64,000 nucleotides of DNA from Pseudomonas azotoformans (GTDB lineage Bacteria > Pseudomonadota > Gammaproteobacteria > Pseudomonadales > Pseudomonadaceae): contig NZ_CP014546.1 in assembly GCF_001579805.1 (NCBI RefSeq), forward strand, positions 4,278,001 to 4,342,000, in the 5' to 3' direction. Positions 43,598-52,867 of the stretch are shown here, in pieces (within the stretch, counting starts at the first letter, position 1; each line of letters begins with the position of its first letter). Both the position numbers and the translations under genes were made by a program. Under the pieces are notes generated by a model, which saw nothing but the letters and a program-made list of their open reading frames with translations, did no database searches and was not told where the DNA came from.

Positions 43598-44548
43598 TTA
43601 CCGAGGACCGACGGTGACCCACCATGTCATCGGTTTATCGACACGTATCGGCAATGCGGCTTGCAGCAGATTCAGCGCGTGGTCGCTGTCCATCAACGGG
43701 AATGAACCCATCACCGGCAAGTGCGCCACGGCCGGGTCGCAGCCCAGGTGGCCGGGGCGATAACGGTTGAGTTCGGCGATCAGTTGGCCAAGCGGCAGGT
43801 TGTCCGCCAGCAATACGCCGCGGCTCCAGGCCTCGCGCGACGGTGAGGCCGGTGCGGTTGGCTGGAAGCCGTTGCGGCTGAATGAGACTTGCTGGCCGGC
43901 TTCGATGATGCGCACGGGGTGGTTGGCAGCGGTGACTTGCACCCGGCCTTCGAAGACGTTGAGTTGGGTGTGGTCGTCGCTTTGTACCACGCTGAAACGA
44001 GTACCCAGCGCCTGCATACGGCCGTGTGCGGTATCCACCAGGAATGGCCGGCTGGCATCCTTGGCCGTGTCGATCAGCACTTCGCCGAAACGCAGTTGCA
44101 GCAAACGTTGAACCCCATCAAAGCGCACATCCAGAGCCGTCAAGGCGTTCAGCCACACATGACTGCCATCGGCCAGCAGCGCATCGCGGGTTTCACCGCT
44201 GCGGGTGGCATAGTCCGCGCTCCAGCCGCCGACCAGGCGGGGCAGGGCGGTTGTGCGCCAGGTGCCCCAGGCCAGTGTCGAACCGACGCCCAGCACCAGC
44301 AGCGTCTTGAGCGTTTGACGGCGCGAGGTGCGCAACGCCCGGCTGGCGCCGTGGGCGTGTTCCTGCAACGGGGTAAAACGCTGGCTTACACGCTGCACAT
44401 ACTGCCAGGCCGCCAAATGCTCGGGGTTCTGCGCGACCCAGGCCTGCCAGTGCAGTTGCTCCAGGGCACCCCCTTGATCCTGCAGGCGCACGTACCATTG
44501 CGCCGCCTGCTCCAGGCTGGCGTGGCTGAGTTTGCCGGGCGTGTTCAT
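43598..44548 (-). CDS. FecR family anti-sigma factor/regulator
   Basis: 316 aa. Cytoplasmic N-terminal FecR domain (EQAAQWYVRLQDQGGALEQLHWQAWVAQNPEHLAAWQYVQ), a membrane span at about 80-95 (LKTLLVLGVGSTLAWG), and a periplasmic FecR repeat region (RSGETRDALLADGSHVWLNALTALDV, FEGRVQVTA), ending in an STN-like LLQAALPIRV segment that would contact the receptor. It overlaps the sigma gene by four bases. Confidence 0.93.
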   Translation of the reverse strand: MNTPGKLSHASLEQAAQWYVRLQDQGGALEQLHWQAWVAQNPEHLAAWQYVQRVSQRFTPLQEHAHGASRALRTSRRQTLKTLLVLGVGSTLAWGTWRTTALPRLVGGWSADYATRSGETRDALLADGSHVWLNALTALDVRFDGVQRLLQLRFGEVLIDTAKDASRPFLVDTAHGRMQALGTRFSVVQSDDHTQLNVFEGRVQVTAANHPVRIIEAGQQVSFSRNGFQPTAPASPSREAWSRGVLLADNLPLGQLIAELNRYRPGHLGCDPAVAHLPVMGSFPLMDSDHALNLLQAALPIRVDKPMTWWVTVGPR

Positions 44549-45066
44549 TGCACCAGCATGCCGTCGAGTTCCGCTTCCAGGATCGCGCAGTGCAGCAGGG
44601 CCTGAGCCATGTACTTCTTGACCATGCGCTCGCCCACGCCCAGTTGTTCGGCGATCTGCTTGTAGGCCAGGCCGTGGAGCTGGGCGAGCAGGAAGGCTTC
44701 GCGGACGTTCTTTGGCAGGCGCGCAAGCATGGCGTCCACTTCGTAGAGTGTTTCGACGATGATTGCGCGTTGTTCCGGTGACGGCTGGGTGGCTTGCGGA
44801 CACAGGGCCAGGCTGTCCAGCCAGGCCTTCTCTAGCTGGCGCCGCCGCCAGAGGTCGATGCACAAGCCACGGGCGATGGTTGCCAGGTACGAGCGCTGGC
44901 CCACGTGGTCGGTTTCGACCGGCGGGCGGTTGAGGAGGCGAATAAAGGTGTCGTGGGCCAGGTCGGCGGCATCCCAGCGGTCATTCAGCCGACGGCGCAG
45001 CAGGCCGAGCAGCCAGCCGTGGTGAGTGCCGTAGAGGTGGGTGAAAGAGGTCGACACGATGTCCAT
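44545..45066 (-). CDS. ECF sigma factor, FecI type
   Basis: 173 aa. Region 2 (SFTHLYGTHHGWLLGLLRRRLNDRWDAADLAHDTFIRLL) and region 4 (LPKNVREAFLLAQLHGLAYKQIAEQLGVGERMVKKYMAQALLHC) match iron-starvation sigma factors. It would transcribe the receptor gene two genes downstream when the receptor binds its siderophore. The longer TTG start at 45075 is not needed. A Fur-box candidate lies about 70 bases upstream. Confidence 0.93.
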   Translation of the reverse strand: MDIVSTSFTHLYGTHHGWLLGLLRRRLNDRWDAADLAHDTFIRLLNRPPVETDHVGQRSYLATIARGLCIDLWRRRQLEKAWLDSLALCPQATQPSPEQRAIIVETLYEVDAMLARLPKNVREAFLLAQLHGLAYKQIAEQLGVGERMVKKYMAQALLHCAILEAELDGMLVQ

Positions 45067-45130
45067 CCAGCGCAAAAGGATTGGCGTAAATAAGAATTGG
45101 TCGCGATTAAAGCAAAGGGGGCGCGTGTGC

Positions 45131-45149
45131 GCAAATGATATTGAATGGC
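45131..45149 (-). promoter_or_regulatory. Candidate Fur box upstream of the FecI-type gene
   Basis: GCAAATGATATTGAATGGC matches the 19-base Fur consensus at 12 positions, with an intact central AATGATAT block. It lies 65 bases before the sigma-gene start, where iron-starvation sigma genes usually carry Fur sites. Confidence 0.4.
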
Positions 45150-45177
45150 TATTGAAGGGGAGGTGTGCAGTCGATCA

Positions 45178-45271
45178 AATGTGGGAACGGGCTTGCTCGC
45201 GAATGCGTTTTGTCAGTCATAGATGCATCGACTGACACACTGCATTCGCGAGCAAGCCCGCTCCCACATTT
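45178..45271. repeat. REPIN, family GTGGGAGCGGGCTTGCTCGCGAA
   Basis: Two arms of about 29 bases, GTGGGAACGGGCTTGCTCGCGAATGC at 45181 and the inverse GCATTCGCGAGCAAGCCCGCTCCCAC ending at 45268, surround a 35-base centre. The left arm has one A in place of G. It fills the gap between the sigma promoter and the nppD stop. A second copy lies at 57288-57381. Confidence 0.92.
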
Positions 45272-45285
45272 CTGATCTACGTACA

Positions 45286-46887
45286 TCAGGCGGGCACGAG
45301 GAACGCTGCTTCCAGCAGTTGCCGGGTGTAGGCATGCTGCGGGTCGGCAAAAATCGCCTTGGCATCGCCTTGTTCCACCACCTGCCCATGCTTGACCACC
45401 ATCAACTGGTGACTCAGCGCCTTCACCACCGCCAGGTCATGGCTGATGAACAGGTAGGTCAGGTTGTACTTGGCCTGCAGGCTACGCAGCAGTTCCACCA
45501 CTTGGCGTTGCACCGTGCGGTCCAGGGCTGAGGTAGGTTCATCGAGCAGGATCAGGCGCGGCTTGAGCACCAAGGCGCGGGCGATGGCGATGCGTTGGCG
45601 CTGGCCGCCGGAGAACTCGTGGGGGTAGCGGTGCCGGGATTCGGGGTCGAGGCCCACTTCCTTGAGCGCCGCGATGATCGCGGCTTCCTGCTCGGCCGGC
45701 GTACCCATCTTGTGGATGCGCAGGCCTTCGCCGACGATCTCGCTGACGCACATGCGCGGGCTCAGGCTGCCGAACGGGTCCTGGAACACCACCTGCATTT
45801 CCCGGCGCAGCGGGCGTACCTGCTGCTGGGTGAGCTTGTCCAGTTGCTGGCCTTCAAAGCGAATGCCGCCCTTGCTGGCGATCAACCGCAGAATCGCCAG
45901 GCCCAAGGTGGATTTGCCCGAGCCGCTTTCACCGACGATGCCCAGGGTCTGCCCCTGGGGCAGGCTGAAGTTGATGCCGTCCACCGCCTTGACGTAATCG
46001 ACGGTGTTGCGCAAGAAGCCTTTCTTGATCGGGAACCAGACTTTCAGGTCATCGACTTCCAGCAACGGGGGGCCGACTTCGTTGCTGGCCGGTCCGCCGC
46101 TGGGCTCCGCCGCGAGCAGTTCCTGGGTGTACGGATGCTGGGGCGACTGGAACAGCGTTTCACAGTCGGCCTGCTCGACGATGCAACCCTTTTGCATCAC
46201 GCACACGCGATGGGCGATGCGCCGCACCAGGTTCAAGTCATGGCTGATCAGCAGCAGGGCCATGCCCAGGCGCGCCTGCAATTCCTTGAGCAGTTCAAGG
46301 ATCTTCAACTGCACGGTCACATCCAGCGCCGTGGTCGGCTCATCGGCGATCAGCAGCTCCGGCTCATTGGCCAGGGCCATGGCGATCATCACCCGCTGGC
46401 GCTGGCCGCCGGACAGCTCATGGGGCAGGGCCTTGAGGCGTTTGTGCGGCTCGGGAATGCCCACCAGATCGAGCAGCTCCAAGGTGCGCTGGGTGGCGAT
46501 CTTGCCTTGCAGCCCCTTGTGCAGCCCGAGCACTTCGTTGATCTGCTTCTCGATAGAGTGCAGCGGGTTCAACGAGGTCATCGGCTCCTGGAAGATCATC
46601 GCAATGCGGTTGCCACGAATATGGCGGATGGTTTTTTCTTTCAGTGTGAGCAGGTCTTGCCCGGCATAGTCGATGGTGCCGGAGGGGTGCCGCGCCAGCG
46701 GGTAGGGCAGCAGGCGCAGGATCGAGTGGGCGGTCACCGATTTGCCCGAGCCACTTTCGCCCACCAGGGCAATGGTCTCGCCACGCTTGATGTCGAAGCT
46801 GACGTTGTTCACCACGCGGTGGTGATGGTCGCCCGTGACGAACTCGACGGAGAGGTCGCGGATTTCGATCAGATTATCCTGATTCAT
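45286..46887 (-). CDS. nppD: Fused double ATPase of the peptidyl-nucleoside/microcin-C-type ABC importer
   Basis: 533 aa. Two nucleotide-binding domains: GESGSGKSV/LSGGQRQRV/LLIADEPTTALD and, from about residue 290, GESGSGKST/FSGGQRQRI/LILLDEPTSALD. It is the last gene of a five-gene operon equivalent to E. coli yejABEF and P. aeruginosa nppA1A2BCD. In P. aeruginosa this system imports peptidyl nucleoside antibiotics; in E. coli, microcin C. Starts one base after the permease stop. Confidence 0.93.
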   Translation of the reverse strand: MNQDNLIEIRDLSVEFVTGDHHHRVVNNVSFDIKRGETIALVGESGSGKSVTAHSILRLLPYPLARHPSGTIDYAGQDLLTLKEKTIRHIRGNRIAMIFQEPMTSLNPLHSIEKQINEVLGLHKGLQGKIATQRTLELLDLVGIPEPHKRLKALPHELSGGQRQRVMIAMALANEPELLIADEPTTALDVTVQLKILELLKELQARLGMALLLISHDLNLVRRIAHRVCVMQKGCIVEQADCETLFQSPQHPYTQELLAAEPSGGPASNEVGPPLLEVDDLKVWFPIKKGFLRNTVDYVKAVDGINFSLPQGQTLGIVGESGSGKSTLGLAILRLIASKGGIRFEGQQLDKLTQQQVRPLRREMQVVFQDPFGSLSPRMCVSEIVGEGLRIHKMGTPAEQEAAIIAALKEVGLDPESRHRYPHEFSGGQRQRIAIARALVLKPRLILLDEPTSALDRTVQRQVVELLRSLQAKYNLTYLFISHDLAVVKALSHQLMVVKHGQVVEQGDAKAIFADPQHAYTRQLLEAAFLVPA

Positions 46888-46888
46888 C

Positions 46889-47908
46889 TCATTTCCTCGG
46901 GTCGAAGGCATCGCGAGCGGACTCGCCGATAAACACCAGCAAACTCAACATGATCGCCAGCACGGCAAAGGCACTCATGCCCAGCCACGGCGCTTGCAGG
47001 TTGGATTTGCCCTGGGCCACCAGTTCTCCCAGCGACGGCGAACCGGCCGGCAAGCCGAAACCGAGGAAGTCCAGGGCGGTGAGGGTGCCGATGGCGCCGG
47101 TGAGAATGAACGGCATGAAGGTCATAGTCGACACCATCGCATTGGGCAGGATATGCCGGAACATGATCGCGCCATTCTGCATGCCCAGGGCCCTGGCGGC
47201 GCGCACGTATTCCAGGTTGCGCCCGCGCAGGAACTCGGCGCGCACCACGTCCACCAGGCTCATCCACGAAAACAGCAGCATGATGCCCAGCAACCACCAG
47301 AAGTTGGGTTGCACGAAACTGGCGAGGATGATCAGCAGGTACAGCACCGGCAACCCGGACCAGATCTCCAGGAAGCGCTGCCCGGCCAAGTCCACCCAAC
47401 CGCCGTAGAAACCCTGCAAGGCCCCGGCGATCACGCCGATGATCGAACTGAGCACTGTCAGCGTCAGGGCAAACAGCACCGACACACGGAAGCCGTAGAT
47501 CACTCGTGCCAGCACATCGCGGCCCTGGTCATCGGTGCCCAACAGGTTCACGCTGGAAGGCGGCGCGGGCGCCGGCACTTTCAGGTCGTAATTGATGCTC
47601 TGGTAGCTGAACGGAATCGGTGCCCACAAGGTCCAGGCATCCTTGGCCTTGAGCAGTTCCTGGATGTAGGGGCTCTTGTAGTTGGCCTCCAGCGGGAATT
47701 CACCGCCAAAGGTGGTCTCCGGGTAGCGCTTGAGCGCCGGGAAATACCAGCCGCCGTCGTAGTGCACAGCCAGCGGCTTGTCGTTGGCGATCAGCTCTGC
47801 GCCCAGGCTCAGCACGAACAGGATCAGGAACAGCCACAGCGACCACCAGCCACGCTTGTTTGCCTTGAACCGCTCGAACCGGCGGCGATTGAGGGGGGAT
47901 AGATTCAT
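46889..47908 (-). CDS. nppC: ABC permease NppC/YejE
   Basis: 339 aa. The YejE hallmark is a long periplasmic loop between the first and second spans (HYDGGWYFPALKRYPETTFGGEFPLEANYKSPYIQELL), followed by LLGTDDQGRDVLARVIYGFRVS, and the EAA loop EYVRAARALGMQNGAIMFRHILPN. Six membrane spans in total. One base separates its start from the stop of the preceding permease gene. Confidence 0.95.
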   Translation of the reverse strand: MNLSPLNRRRFERFKANKRGWWSLWLFLILFVLSLGAELIANDKPLAVHYDGGWYFPALKRYPETTFGGEFPLEANYKSPYIQELLKAKDAWTLWAPIPFSYQSINYDLKVPAPAPPSSVNLLGTDDQGRDVLARVIYGFRVSVLFALTLTVLSSIIGVIAGALQGFYGGWVDLAGQRFLEIWSGLPVLYLLIILASFVQPNFWWLLGIMLLFSWMSLVDVVRAEFLRGRNLEYVRAARALGMQNGAIMFRHILPNAMVSTMTFMPFILTGAIGTLTALDFLGFGLPAGSPSLGELVAQGKSNLQAPWLGMSAFAVLAIMLSLLVFIGESARDAFDPRK

Positions 47909-47909
47909 C

Positions 47910-48986
47910 TCAATGCTCCCGGCTGGCAAAGTCGATACGCGGATCGACCAGGGTGTAAGTGAGGTCGCCGATCAGTTTCACGATCAGCCCCAGCAGGGTG
48001 AAGATAAACAGGGTGCCGAACACCACCGGGTAGTCCCGGTTGATCGCCGCTTCAAAGCTCATCAGGCCCAGGCCGTCGAGGGAGAAAATCACTTCCACCA
48101 GCAAAGAACCGGTGAAGAAAATCCCGATGAAGGCCGAAGGGAAACCGGCGATCACCAGCAACATCGCGTTGCGAAATACATGGCCGTACAGCACGCGGTG
48201 GTTGGTCAGGCCCTTGGCCTTGGCGGTGACGACGTACTGCTTGTTGATCTCATCGAGAAAGCTGTTCTTGGTCAGCAGGGTCATGGTGGCGAAGTTGCCG
48301 ATCACCAGGGCTGTGATGGGCAGCGCCAGGTGCCAGAAGTAATCGAGGATCTTGCCGCCCCAGCTCAGTTCGTCGAAGTTGTTCGACGTAAGCCCGCGCA
48401 AGGGGAACCAGTCCAGGTAGCTACCACCGGCAAACACCACGATCAGCAGGATCGCAAACAGGAACGCCGGGATCGCGTAGCCGACGATGATCGCCGAGCT
48501 GGTCCACACATCAAAATGGCTGCCGTGTCGCGTGGCCTTGGCGATCCCCAGCGGGATCGACACCAGGTACATGATCAGCGTGCTCCATAACCCGAGGGAA
48601 ATGGACACCGGCATCTTTTCCTTGATCAAGTCGATGACCTTGGCGTCGCGGAAGAAGCTGTCGCCAAAGTCCAGCTGGGCGTAGTTCTTGACCATGATCC
48701 ACAAGCGTTCCGGCGCCGATTTGTCGAAGCCGTACATCTTCTCGATTTCCTTGATCAGCGCCGGGTCCAGGCCCTGGGCGCCACGGTAGCTGCTGGAACC
48801 GGCCACCGACACTTCGGCGCCGCCACCGGCAATGCGGCTGGTGGCGCCTTCAAAACCTTCAAGCTTGGCGATCATCTGCTCCACCGGGCCACCGGGGGCG
48901 GCCTGGATGATGACGAAGTTGATCAGCAGGATCCCGAACAACGTGGGGATGATCAGCAACAGGCGGCGAAAGATATAGGCCAGCAT
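47910..48986 (-). CDS. nppB: ABC permease NppB/YejB
   Basis: 358 aa. [44 protein letters not shown] is the YejB opening. The long loop after the first span (to about residue 130) and the EAA loop [24 protein letters not shown] are diagnostic. Six spans. It directly abuts the second binding-protein gene. Confidence 0.95.
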   Translation of the reverse strand: MLAYIFRRLLLIIPTLFGILLINFVIIQAAPGGPVEQMIAKLEGFEGATSRIAGGGAEVSVAGSSSYRGAQGLDPALIKEIEKMYGFDKSAPERLWIMVKNYAQLDFGDSFFRDAKVIDLIKEKMPVSISLGLWSTLIMYLVSIPLGIAKATRHGSHFDVWTSSAIIVGYAIPAFLFAILLIVVFAGGSYLDWFPLRGLTSNNFDELSWGGKILDYFWHLALPITALVIGNFATMTLLTKNSFLDEINKQYVVTAKAKGLTNHRVLYGHVFRNAMLLVIAGFPSAFIGIFFTGSLLVEVIFSLDGLGLMSFEAAINRDYPVVFGTLFIFTLLGLIVKLIGDLTYTLVDPRIDFASREH

Positions 48987-50825
48987 TTAATCGCCTCCAC
49001 TCGCCGGATCGGCGCTGGTGTCTGGTTCTGAGGTGACGGCGGGTTTTACGTCAGGCTTGGCCCACCAGGTGGCGGTGCCAACGTCGTAGCGCGGCGGGAC
49101 TTTGGGGTGGCCCAGGTGATCCCAGTACGCCACGCGGAAGGTCTTGATGTGCCAGTTCGGGATCACGTAGTAGCCGAACTGCAACACGCGGTCCAGGGCC
49201 TTGGCGTGCGCCACCAGGCTTTTGCGCGAATCGGCGTCGATCAGCTCTTCCACCAGCTGGTCGATGGCCGGGTCCTTGAGCCCCATGTAGTTGCGGCTGC
49301 CGGGTTTGTCGGCGCTGGAGGACTTCCAGAACTCGCGCTGTTCGTTCCCCGGCGAGGTGGACTGCGGGAAGCTGCCCACCAGCATGTCGAAGTCCCGCGA
49401 GCGAATGCGGTTGATGAACTGCGAGACGTCAACCCGACGGATCACCAGGTCGATGCCCAGGTCGGCCAGGTTGCGCTTGAACGGCAGCAGGATGCGTTCG
49501 AACTCGGTCTGGGCCAGCAGGAACTCGATTTTCACCGGCTTGCCGGTGGTGTCGACCATCTTGTCATCGACGATGCGCCAGCCGGCTTCCTGCAGCAGTT
49601 GGTAGGCCTCGCGCTGCTGGGTGCGGATCATGCCGCTACCGTCGGTCTTGGACGGTTCGAAGGCCTGGGTGAAGACTTCAGGCGGGATCTTGTCGCGCAG
49701 CGGTTCGAGGATCGCCAGTTCATCCGGGCCCGGCAGGCCGGTGGCGGCCATTTCCGAGTTTTCAAAGTAGCTGCGGGTGCGGGTATAGGCGCCGTTGAAC
49801 AGCTGCTTGTTGCTCCATTCGAAATCCAGCAACAGGCTGATGGCCTTGCGCACGCGTGCGTCCTGGAACATCGGCTTGCGCATGTTGAACACGAAGCCCT
49901 GCATGCCGGTGGGGTTGCCGTTGGGAATTTCTTCCTTGATCAAGCGGCCCTGGGCCACCGCCGGGATGTTATAGGCGTTGGCCCAGTTCTTGGCGCTGAA
50001 CTCCAGCCAATAGTCGAACTGCCCGGCCTTGAGGGCTTCCAGCGAGACAGTGCTGTCGCGGTAGTAGTCGGTGATGCGGTTATCGAAGTTATAGAAACCC
50101 TTGGCGACCGGCAGGTCCTTCGCCCAGTAATCCTTGACCCGCTCGTAGCGGATCATACGCCCGGCCTTGACCTCGGCGACCTTGTACGGCCCGCTGCCCA
50201 GCGGGACTTCGAGGTTGCCCTTGGCAAACTCACGGGTCGCCCACCAATGCTTGGGCAATACCGGCAGTTGCCCGAGGATCAGCGGCAATTCGCGGTTGTT
50301 GGTGCGCTTGAACTTGAATAGCACCTTCAGCGGGTCTTCGGCGATCACTTCGTCGACGTCGGCGTAGTAGGTGCGGTAGATCGGCGAGCCTTCCTTGATC
50401 AGTTCCTGGAAGGTAAACACCACGTCTTCGGCGCGGATCGGGTGGCCGTCATGGAAGCGGGCTTCCGGGCGCAGGTAGAAGCGCACCCAACTGTTGTCCG
50501 GGGCTTTTTCGATCTTGCCGGCGACCAGGCCGTATTCGGTGATGGGTTCGTCCAGGCTTTGCATGGCCAGGGTGTCGTAGATCAAACCGAGGTTATCCGC
50601 CGGAACGCCCTTGCTGATGTAGGGGTTGAGGCTGTCGAAGCCGCCCATGGCCGACTCGCGGAACGTGCCGCCTTTGGGCGCGTCCGGGTTGACGTAGTCG
50701 AAGTGCTTGAAGTCGGCGGGGTATTTCGGTGGTTCGTTGTAGAGCGTCAACGCATGTTGCGGGGCGGCTTGGGCCGCGGTGCACAGCAGCAGGCCGCCGA
50801 GCAGTGCAGTACGCAAATACATCAT
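48987..50825 (-). CDS. nppA2: Periplasmic binding protein NppA2/YejA-like
   Basis: 612 aa. Signal peptide to about residue 21 (CTAAQAA), then the YejA-type binding protein with YPADFKHFDYVNPDAPKGGTFRESAMGGFDSLNPY, SWVRFYLRPEARFHDGHPIRAEDVVFTFQ and GSGPYKVAEVKAGR. An Asp/Pro/Thr-rich C-terminal tail of about 20 residues follows the domain. The first ATG, 50825, overlaps the upstream stop as ATGA, which fixes the start. It is paralogous to the preceding gene product. Confidence 0.93.
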   Translation of the reverse strand: MMYLRTALLGGLLLCTAAQAAPQHALTLYNEPPKYPADFKHFDYVNPDAPKGGTFRESAMGGFDSLNPYISKGVPADNLGLIYDTLAMQSLDEPITEYGLVAGKIEKAPDNSWVRFYLRPEARFHDGHPIRAEDVVFTFQELIKEGSPIYRTYYADVDEVIAEDPLKVLFKFKRTNNRELPLILGQLPVLPKHWWATREFAKGNLEVPLGSGPYKVAEVKAGRMIRYERVKDYWAKDLPVAKGFYNFDNRITDYYRDSTVSLEALKAGQFDYWLEFSAKNWANAYNIPAVAQGRLIKEEIPNGNPTGMQGFVFNMRKPMFQDARVRKAISLLLDFEWSNKQLFNGAYTRTRSYFENSEMAATGLPGPDELAILEPLRDKIPPEVFTQAFEPSKTDGSGMIRTQQREAYQLLQEAGWRIVDDKMVDTTGKPVKIEFLLAQTEFERILLPFKRNLADLGIDLVIRRVDVSQFINRIRSRDFDMLVGSFPQSTSPGNEQREFWKSSSADKPGSRNYMGLKDPAIDQLVEELIDADSRKSLVAHAKALDRVLQFGYYVIPNWHIKTFRVAYWDHLGHPKVPPRYDVGTATWWAKPDVKPAVTSEPDTSADPASGGD

Positions 50826-52651
50826 TGGGCTTTCTCCGAAGCTTTCAGCCACCACGCGCTCAGGCCCAGGCTATAGGGCGGCGTGGTGACAAAGGCGAAC
50901 CGGTTGCGGTACGCCAAGCGATGATAGTTGAGGTACCAGTTGGGAATACTGTAGTGCTGCCACAGCAGCACCCGGTCCAGGGCACGGCCGGCGGCCAGTT
51001 GCTCTTCGCGGGTCTTGGCGGCCAGCAGTTGTTCCAGCAGGTGATCGACAATCGGGTTGGCAATGCCTGCGTAGTTCTTGCTGCCCTTGATCGCGGCCTG
51101 GCTGGAGTGGAAGTACTGCCACTGCTCAAGGCCCGGACTCAAGGTCTGGTTGAGGGTGATGAGGATCATGTCGAAGTCGAACTGATCCAGGCGTTGCTTG
51201 TATTGGGCGCGGTCGACGGTGCGCAGGCGCGCGTCGATGCCGATGCTGATCAGGTTCTCGACATAGGGCTGCAGGATGCGCTCCAGGTTCGGGTTGACCA
51301 GCAGGATCTCGAAGCGCAGCGGTTGGCCGTCTTTGTTCAGCAGACGTTGGCCGGAGAGTTTCCAGCCGGCGTCACCGAGCAGGGCCAGGGCGCGGCGCAT
51401 GGTCTCGCGGGGGATGCCGCGCCCGTCGGTCTGGGGCAGGCTGAACGGCTGGGTAAACAGGTTGGCCGGCAATTGCTCGCGGTAGGGCGAGAGCATCAGC
51501 CATTCATGGCCGGTGGGCACGCCGGTGGCGGAGAATTCGCTGTTAGGGTAATAGCTCAAAGTACGTTTGTAGGCGCTGCTGAACAGGGTGCGGTTGGTCC
51601 ATTCGAAGTCGAACATCAGCCCCAGGGCTTCGCGCACCTTGGTCTGGCTGAAATTCGGTCGCCGGCTGTTCATGAACAGGCCCTGGCTCTGGGTCGGGAT
51701 CTGGTGGGCTATCTGCGCCTTGATCACGTCGCCCCGGTTCACCGCCGGGAAGTTGTAACCGTTGGCCCAGTTTTTGGCCTGATGCTCGATATAGATATCG
51801 AACTCGCCGGCCTTGAAGGCTTCGAAGGCCACGTCGCTGTCGCGATAGAACTCCACTTCGACCTTGTCGTAGTTATAAAACCCCTGGTTGACCGGCAGGT
51901 CCTTGCCCCAGTAGTCCTTGACCCGTTCGAACACCAGTTGCCGGCCAGGCGTGACCTTGCTGATACGGTACGGCCCGCTGCCCAGTGGTGGTTCGAAGGT
52001 GGTGGCCTTGAAGTCGCGGTTTTTCCAATAGTGCTGGGGCAATACCGGCAATTCGCCCAGACGCAGGATCAGCAACGGGTTGCCGGCGCGCTTGAACACA
52101 AAGCGGATCCGGTGTCGGTTGAGGATATCCACCCGCGCCACTTCCTGCAGGTTGGTGCGGTATTGCGGATGGCCTTCGGTCAGCAGGGTGCGATAGGAAA
52201 ACGCCACGTCATAGGCCGTGATTGGTTTGCCATCATGAAAACGCGCTTCCGGGCGCAGGTTGAACACCACCCAGCTGCGGTCCTCGCTGTACTCCACCGA
52301 CTGGGCGATCAGCCCATAACTGGAGGTGGGCTCATCGCCGGAGGGCGCGTACAGCCCGGTGCCGACCATCAATGGCTCGTTCAGCTCGTTGACGCCGTAC
52401 TGCAGGAAATTGGGAGTGGAAACCGGGCTGGAGCCCTTGAAGGTATAGGGATTGAGCGTATCGAAGGTGCCAAAGGCCATGACCCGCAATGTCCCGCCTT
52501 TCGGCGCTGCGGGGTTTACCCAATCGAAGTGGGTGAATTTGGCCGGGTACTTGAGCCTGCCGAACTGCGTATAACCGTGGCTCTCGGTAATCGCCGCGTT
52601 CGCACCAAAGCTCAAGGCCAGACTTATTAGTAGAAGGAGGGGACGCTTCAA
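50822..52651 (-). CDS. nppA1: Periplasmic binding protein NppA1/YejA-like
   Basis: 609 aa. Signal peptide MKRPLLLLISLALSFGANA, then a second YejA-type protein (YPAKFTHFDWVNPAAPKGGTLRVMAFGTFDTLNPY; WVVFNLRPEARFHDGKPITAYDVAFSYRTL). Aligned by eye it is related over its whole length to NppA2, a tandem duplication that E. coli lacks. First gene of the operon; a REPIN and mltD lie upstream. The long plus-strand frame over it is an antisense shadow. Confidence 0.93.
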   Translation of the reverse strand: MKRPLLLLISLALSFGANAAITESHGYTQFGRLKYPAKFTHFDWVNPAAPKGGTLRVMAFGTFDTLNPYTFKGSSPVSTPNFLQYGVNELNEPLMVGTGLYAPSGDEPTSSYGLIAQSVEYSEDRSWVVFNLRPEARFHDGKPITAYDVAFSYRTLLTEGHPQYRTNLQEVARVDILNRHRIRFVFKRAGNPLLILRLGELPVLPQHYWKNRDFKATTFEPPLGSGPYRISKVTPGRQLVFERVKDYWGKDLPVNQGFYNYDKVEVEFYRDSDVAFEAFKAGEFDIYIEHQAKNWANGYNFPAVNRGDVIKAQIAHQIPTQSQGLFMNSRRPNFSQTKVREALGLMFDFEWTNRTLFSSAYKRTLSYYPNSEFSATGVPTGHEWLMLSPYREQLPANLFTQPFSLPQTDGRGIPRETMRRALALLGDAGWKLSGQRLLNKDGQPLRFEILLVNPNLERILQPYVENLISIGIDARLRTVDRAQYKQRLDQFDFDMILITLNQTLSPGLEQWQYFHSSQAAIKGSKNYAGIANPIVDHLLEQLLAAKTREEQLAAGRALDRVLLWQHYSIPNWYLNYHRLAYRNRFAFVTTPPYSLGLSAWWLKASEKAQ

Positions 52652-52750
52652 GTCAGGGATCCGATCCAGGCGGCTTGCGCTTTATGATCGGTACAGTAAC
52701 AGCTTGTTCCGGTTGGAAAAAGGTTGCTGTTGTAGTGAGCGTAAGGGCTT

Positions 52751-52867
52751 CTTGTGGCGAGGGAGCTTGCTCCCGCTGGAGCGCGAAGCGCTCCCAAAAC
52801 CGGAGTTACACCCGATGTTTGTTGGGGCTGCTGCGCAGCCCAGCGGGAGCAAGCTCCCTCGTCACAA
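52751..52867. repeat. REPIN, family GTGGCGAGGGAGCTTGCTCCCGC
   Basis: Left arm CTTGTGGCGAGGGAGCTTGC...GCTGG starts at 52751. The inverse arm, CCAGCGGGAGCAAGCTCCCTCGTCACAA, ends at 52867, directly against the mltD stop codon. The centre (about 60 bases) contains smaller pairs, GGAGCGCGAAGCGCTCC and GGGCTGCTGCGCAGCCC. Same family as 62753-62848 and the single arm at 15570. Confidence 0.92.

Noticed and set aside
45595..46932. Antisense open frame of 445 codons on the plus strand
   Set aside because: A shadow of nppD, with no recognisable domain and no ribosome site.
50729..52630. Antisense open frame of 633 codons on the plus strand
   Set aside because: A codon-bias shadow of nppA1; the other strand has a signal peptide and full binding-protein motifs.
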